Shown piece after piece: positions 6,016-7,209 of a stretch of DNA of 7,209 nt. Within the stretch, counting starts at the first letter, position 1; the number at the start of each line of letters is the position of its first letter. Position numbers and translations under genes: made by a program. The notes under the pieces are model-generated. The model saw nothing but the letters and a program-made list of their open reading frames with translations. It was not told the DNA's origin and did no database searches. The stretch comes from Muribaculaceae bacterium. Lineage in GTDB: Bacteria; Bacteroidota; Bacteroidia; Bacteroidales; Muribaculaceae. Location of the stretch: positions 1-7,209 of the forward strand of contig JAEDFO010000081.1 of the NCBI GenBank assembly GCA_016292745.1. The letters run 5' to 3'.

Positions 6016-6960
6016 TTATCTGCGGAATCGTGTCAGTAATCCATCCTCAAAAATCAGATACACGCCATTTTCGTATAGCCAATACTCCTGCAGCCCGTTG
6101 TAGGTGGGGCGTTTGGTAACGTCCTGTGGCGCACCAATCGACAGGCGGCACTCTTCGCGCGTCATGTCGGCTTTTATCTGTCCACGCTTAATAAGTTCCC
6201 AGTTCTCATCGGTGATGTCGGGATATTGCTTATGCGGGTCGGTGTAGCTGAATGTATTGCTGAACAGGCGGCTGCTGACCGAATTCTCAAGTGTCGCTAT
6301 AAATGAGAAAGCCATTTTGCCTTTATACTCGAAACGGATACGGAACGAATATACCTTGTTGCCCGGTTCCACTTGCAAAATCTTCACACGCTCGAATTTG
6401 AAGCCCTGGATCAACTCGTTGTTCACATTGTACCATCCAGAAGTGTTTATGTAGGCCTCTTTGTTTCGCAGTAGGCTGTCGGCATGGATAATCATGTCGC
6501 AGTCTGTCAGGAACGGCACTGTGAGCCGGTAGTTAATGTCGGCAATGTCGCGTTCCGATTTTCCTGTGTTATAGTTATAGCGGTTTCCTTCAGCATCGAA
6601 GAACGATAGGGTCACGGTATTTCCCAGACCTAGCATGTTCTCGTTGCGTGCGCCGTCGAATTTCACAACTTTTCCCTCGAGGTTTGCGGTGTCGGCGGGT
6701 AGATTATCGGTTTGCAGAACAAGCCGGAACTGGTTATCGTTGATATAGAATTGTTTTCCGCGATACCATTGGTTGAAAGGTGCGGTGCAAAGACTATCGA
6801 TGGCAGTTTCCGGGCCCACATTGGTTTGCACGCCGGAATTCCGCACGTCTTTGTCGGTTATCTTGCGGGTGCTCTCAACACCGGTGAAGCAGCTGCTCAG
6901 CAATGTGAGCATCATCACATATGCGGCAATTATGGCGATATTATGTCGAAAAGAATTCAA
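6016..6960 (-). CDS. Putative lipoprotein with BamE/SmpA-like C-terminal domain
   Basis: This is a 314-residue predicted lipoprotein that I do not recognise as a named family. The N-terminus is a type II signal peptide: basic Arg5/His6, a hydrophobic core (8-21) and lipobox LSSC with Cys24 as the lipidated residue, so it should be anchored in the envelope. Residues about 55-245 look like a soluble, beta-rich domain with alternating charged and aromatic residues. The last 65 residues (from DENWELIKRGQIKADMTREE through IGAP, then EYWLYENGVYLIFEDG) resemble the BamE/SmpA pattern, in which a W-x2-I-x2-G lead, an MT-x-EE helix and a G-x-P turn precede a beta-hairpin. The start is a TTG at 6960: the nearest in-frame upstream stop is only five codons away with no ATG between, and the first internal ATG (residue 16) would destroy the signal peptide. 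It is the first gene of a unit with the hydrolase. Confidence 0.82.
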   Translation of the reverse strand: MNSFRHNIAIIAAYVMMLTLLSSCFTGVESTRKITDKDVRNSGVQTNVGPETAIDSLCTAPFNQWYRGKQFYINDNQFRLVLQTDNLPADTANLEGKVVKFDGARNENMLGLGNTVTLSFFDAEGNRYNYNTGKSERDIADINYRLTVPFLTDCDMIIHADSLLRNKEAYINTSGWYNVNNELIQGFKFERVKILQVEPGNKVYSFRIRFEYKGKMAFSFIATLENSVSSRLFSNTFSYTDPHKQYPDITDENWELIKRGQIKADMTREECRLSIGAPQDVTKRPTYNGLQEYWLYENGVYLIFEDGLLTRFRR

Positions 6961-6987
6961 AACGGTTATAGTTCTTTATTTTTTTTG

Positions 6988-7022
6988 CAAATGTAGTGAA
7001 AACTACTGATTTTATGTCCAAA
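6988..7022 (-). promoter_or_regulatory. Promoter for the lipoprotein-hydrolase unit
   Basis: The minus strand reads TACATTTG at 6995-6988, a perfect Bacteroidetes -7 motif (TAnnTTTG). A TTTG at 7022-7019 could be the -33 element, but the 23-base spacing is a little wider than the usual 19-21. Transcription would start near 6980, leaving an A-rich leader of about 20 bases before the TTG start at 6960, typical for genes of this phylum that initiate without a Shine-Dalgarno sequence. Confidence 0.6.
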
Positions 7023-7086
7023 CGATAGCCTCCTTTTCATTTTGTTAAGTTTAGTTTTATGTTTTGAATGCATCTGTTGAAGTGGC

Positions 7087-7209
7087 GACAGTAAGTTCCT
7101 GTCTCATTGCTGGCGGTTTTGGCATACTGATTTGCTCGATTTGCACTATCTTTAAATAAGATAGGCTTCATCTCGGCATAACAAACATAAACTATGTTTC
7201 TGTTTGGTT
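7087..7209. repeat. Cluster of small palindromes, possible dispersed intergenic element
   Basis: Three perfect inverted repeats lie close together in non-coding DNA. They are GACAG/CTGTC (7087-7091, 7099-7103, 7-base loop), CTATCTT/AAGATAG (7146-7152, 7158-7164, 5-base loop) and AAACATA/TATGTTT (7183-7189, 7193-7199, 3-base loop). The second and third carry promoter-like octamers: TATCTTTA on the plus strand (7147-7154, one mismatch to TAnnTTTG) and TATGTTTG on the minus strand (7189-7182, perfect). The block resembles, from memory, intergenic sequences that recur in Bacteroidales genomes, but only one copy is visible here. It may continue beyond the window or be the control region of a rightward gene. 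No gene is visible between 6961 and 7209. Confidence 0.35.

Noticed and set aside
7194..7209. ATG at 7194 starting a reading frame off the right end
   Set aside because: Only five codons are visible and the ATG is part of the AAACATA/TATGTTT palindrome, so there is no support for a gene start.
1..7209. Mobile elements, CRISPR arrays, phage or defence genes, tRNA or rRNA genes
   Set aside because: I looked for transposase-like proteins, regularly spaced direct repeats and cloverleaf or rRNA motifs on both strands and found none; coding sequence fills almost the whole window.

Overview
This window looks like chromosomal housekeeping DNA from a member of the Bacteroidota, most likely order Bacteroidales. 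The evidence is that two of the intergenic regions carry perfect matches to the Bacteroidetes -7 promoter motif TAnnTTTG on the minus strand, upstream of lepA and of the lipoprotein gene. No start codon is preceded by a Shine-Dalgarno sequence, leaders are A/T-rich, and the proteins resemble Bacteroidales family members, including an NhaA with an enlarged cytoplasmic loop. I cannot name the genus from the sequence alone.

Layout, left to right. Bases 1-66 are a short leader with no gene that I can support. tilS (67-1398, plus strand) encodes tRNA(Ile)-lysidine synthetase. It converges with a small SSAT-like GNAT acetyltransferase gene (1388-1834, minus) and the two stop-codon ends overlap by 11 bases. 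All remaining genes are on the minus strand. In transcription order from the right they are: a Cys-anchored lipoprotein with a BamE-like C-terminus (6960 to 6016), a PhnP-type metallo-beta-lactamase-fold hydrolase (6010 to 5246), lepA/EF4 (5112 to 3325), nhaA (3283 to 1919) and the GNAT gene (1834 to 1388).

Spacing suggests three transcription units on the minus strand. The lipoprotein and hydrolase genes are 5 bases apart behind a good promoter near 6988-6995, with a weak hairpin plus T-run after them (5149-5174). lepA and nhaA are 41 bases apart behind a good promoter at 5140-5147 and end at a strong hairpin (1853-1896). The GNAT gene lies beyond that hairpin, with only a doubtful promoter of its own.

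The functions are core cell physiology: decoding fidelity (TilS), translation under stress (LepA), sodium/proton homeostasis (NhaA), small-molecule acetylation, an uncharacterised hydrolase and an envelope lipoprotein. I found no mobile element, CRISPR array, phage, toxin-antitoxin or defence gene, and no tRNA or rRNA. The least explained parts are the lipoprotein-hydrolase gene pair and a cluster of small palindromes at the right edge (about 7087-7209), which may be a dispersed intergenic repeat or the regulatory region of a gene beyond the window.
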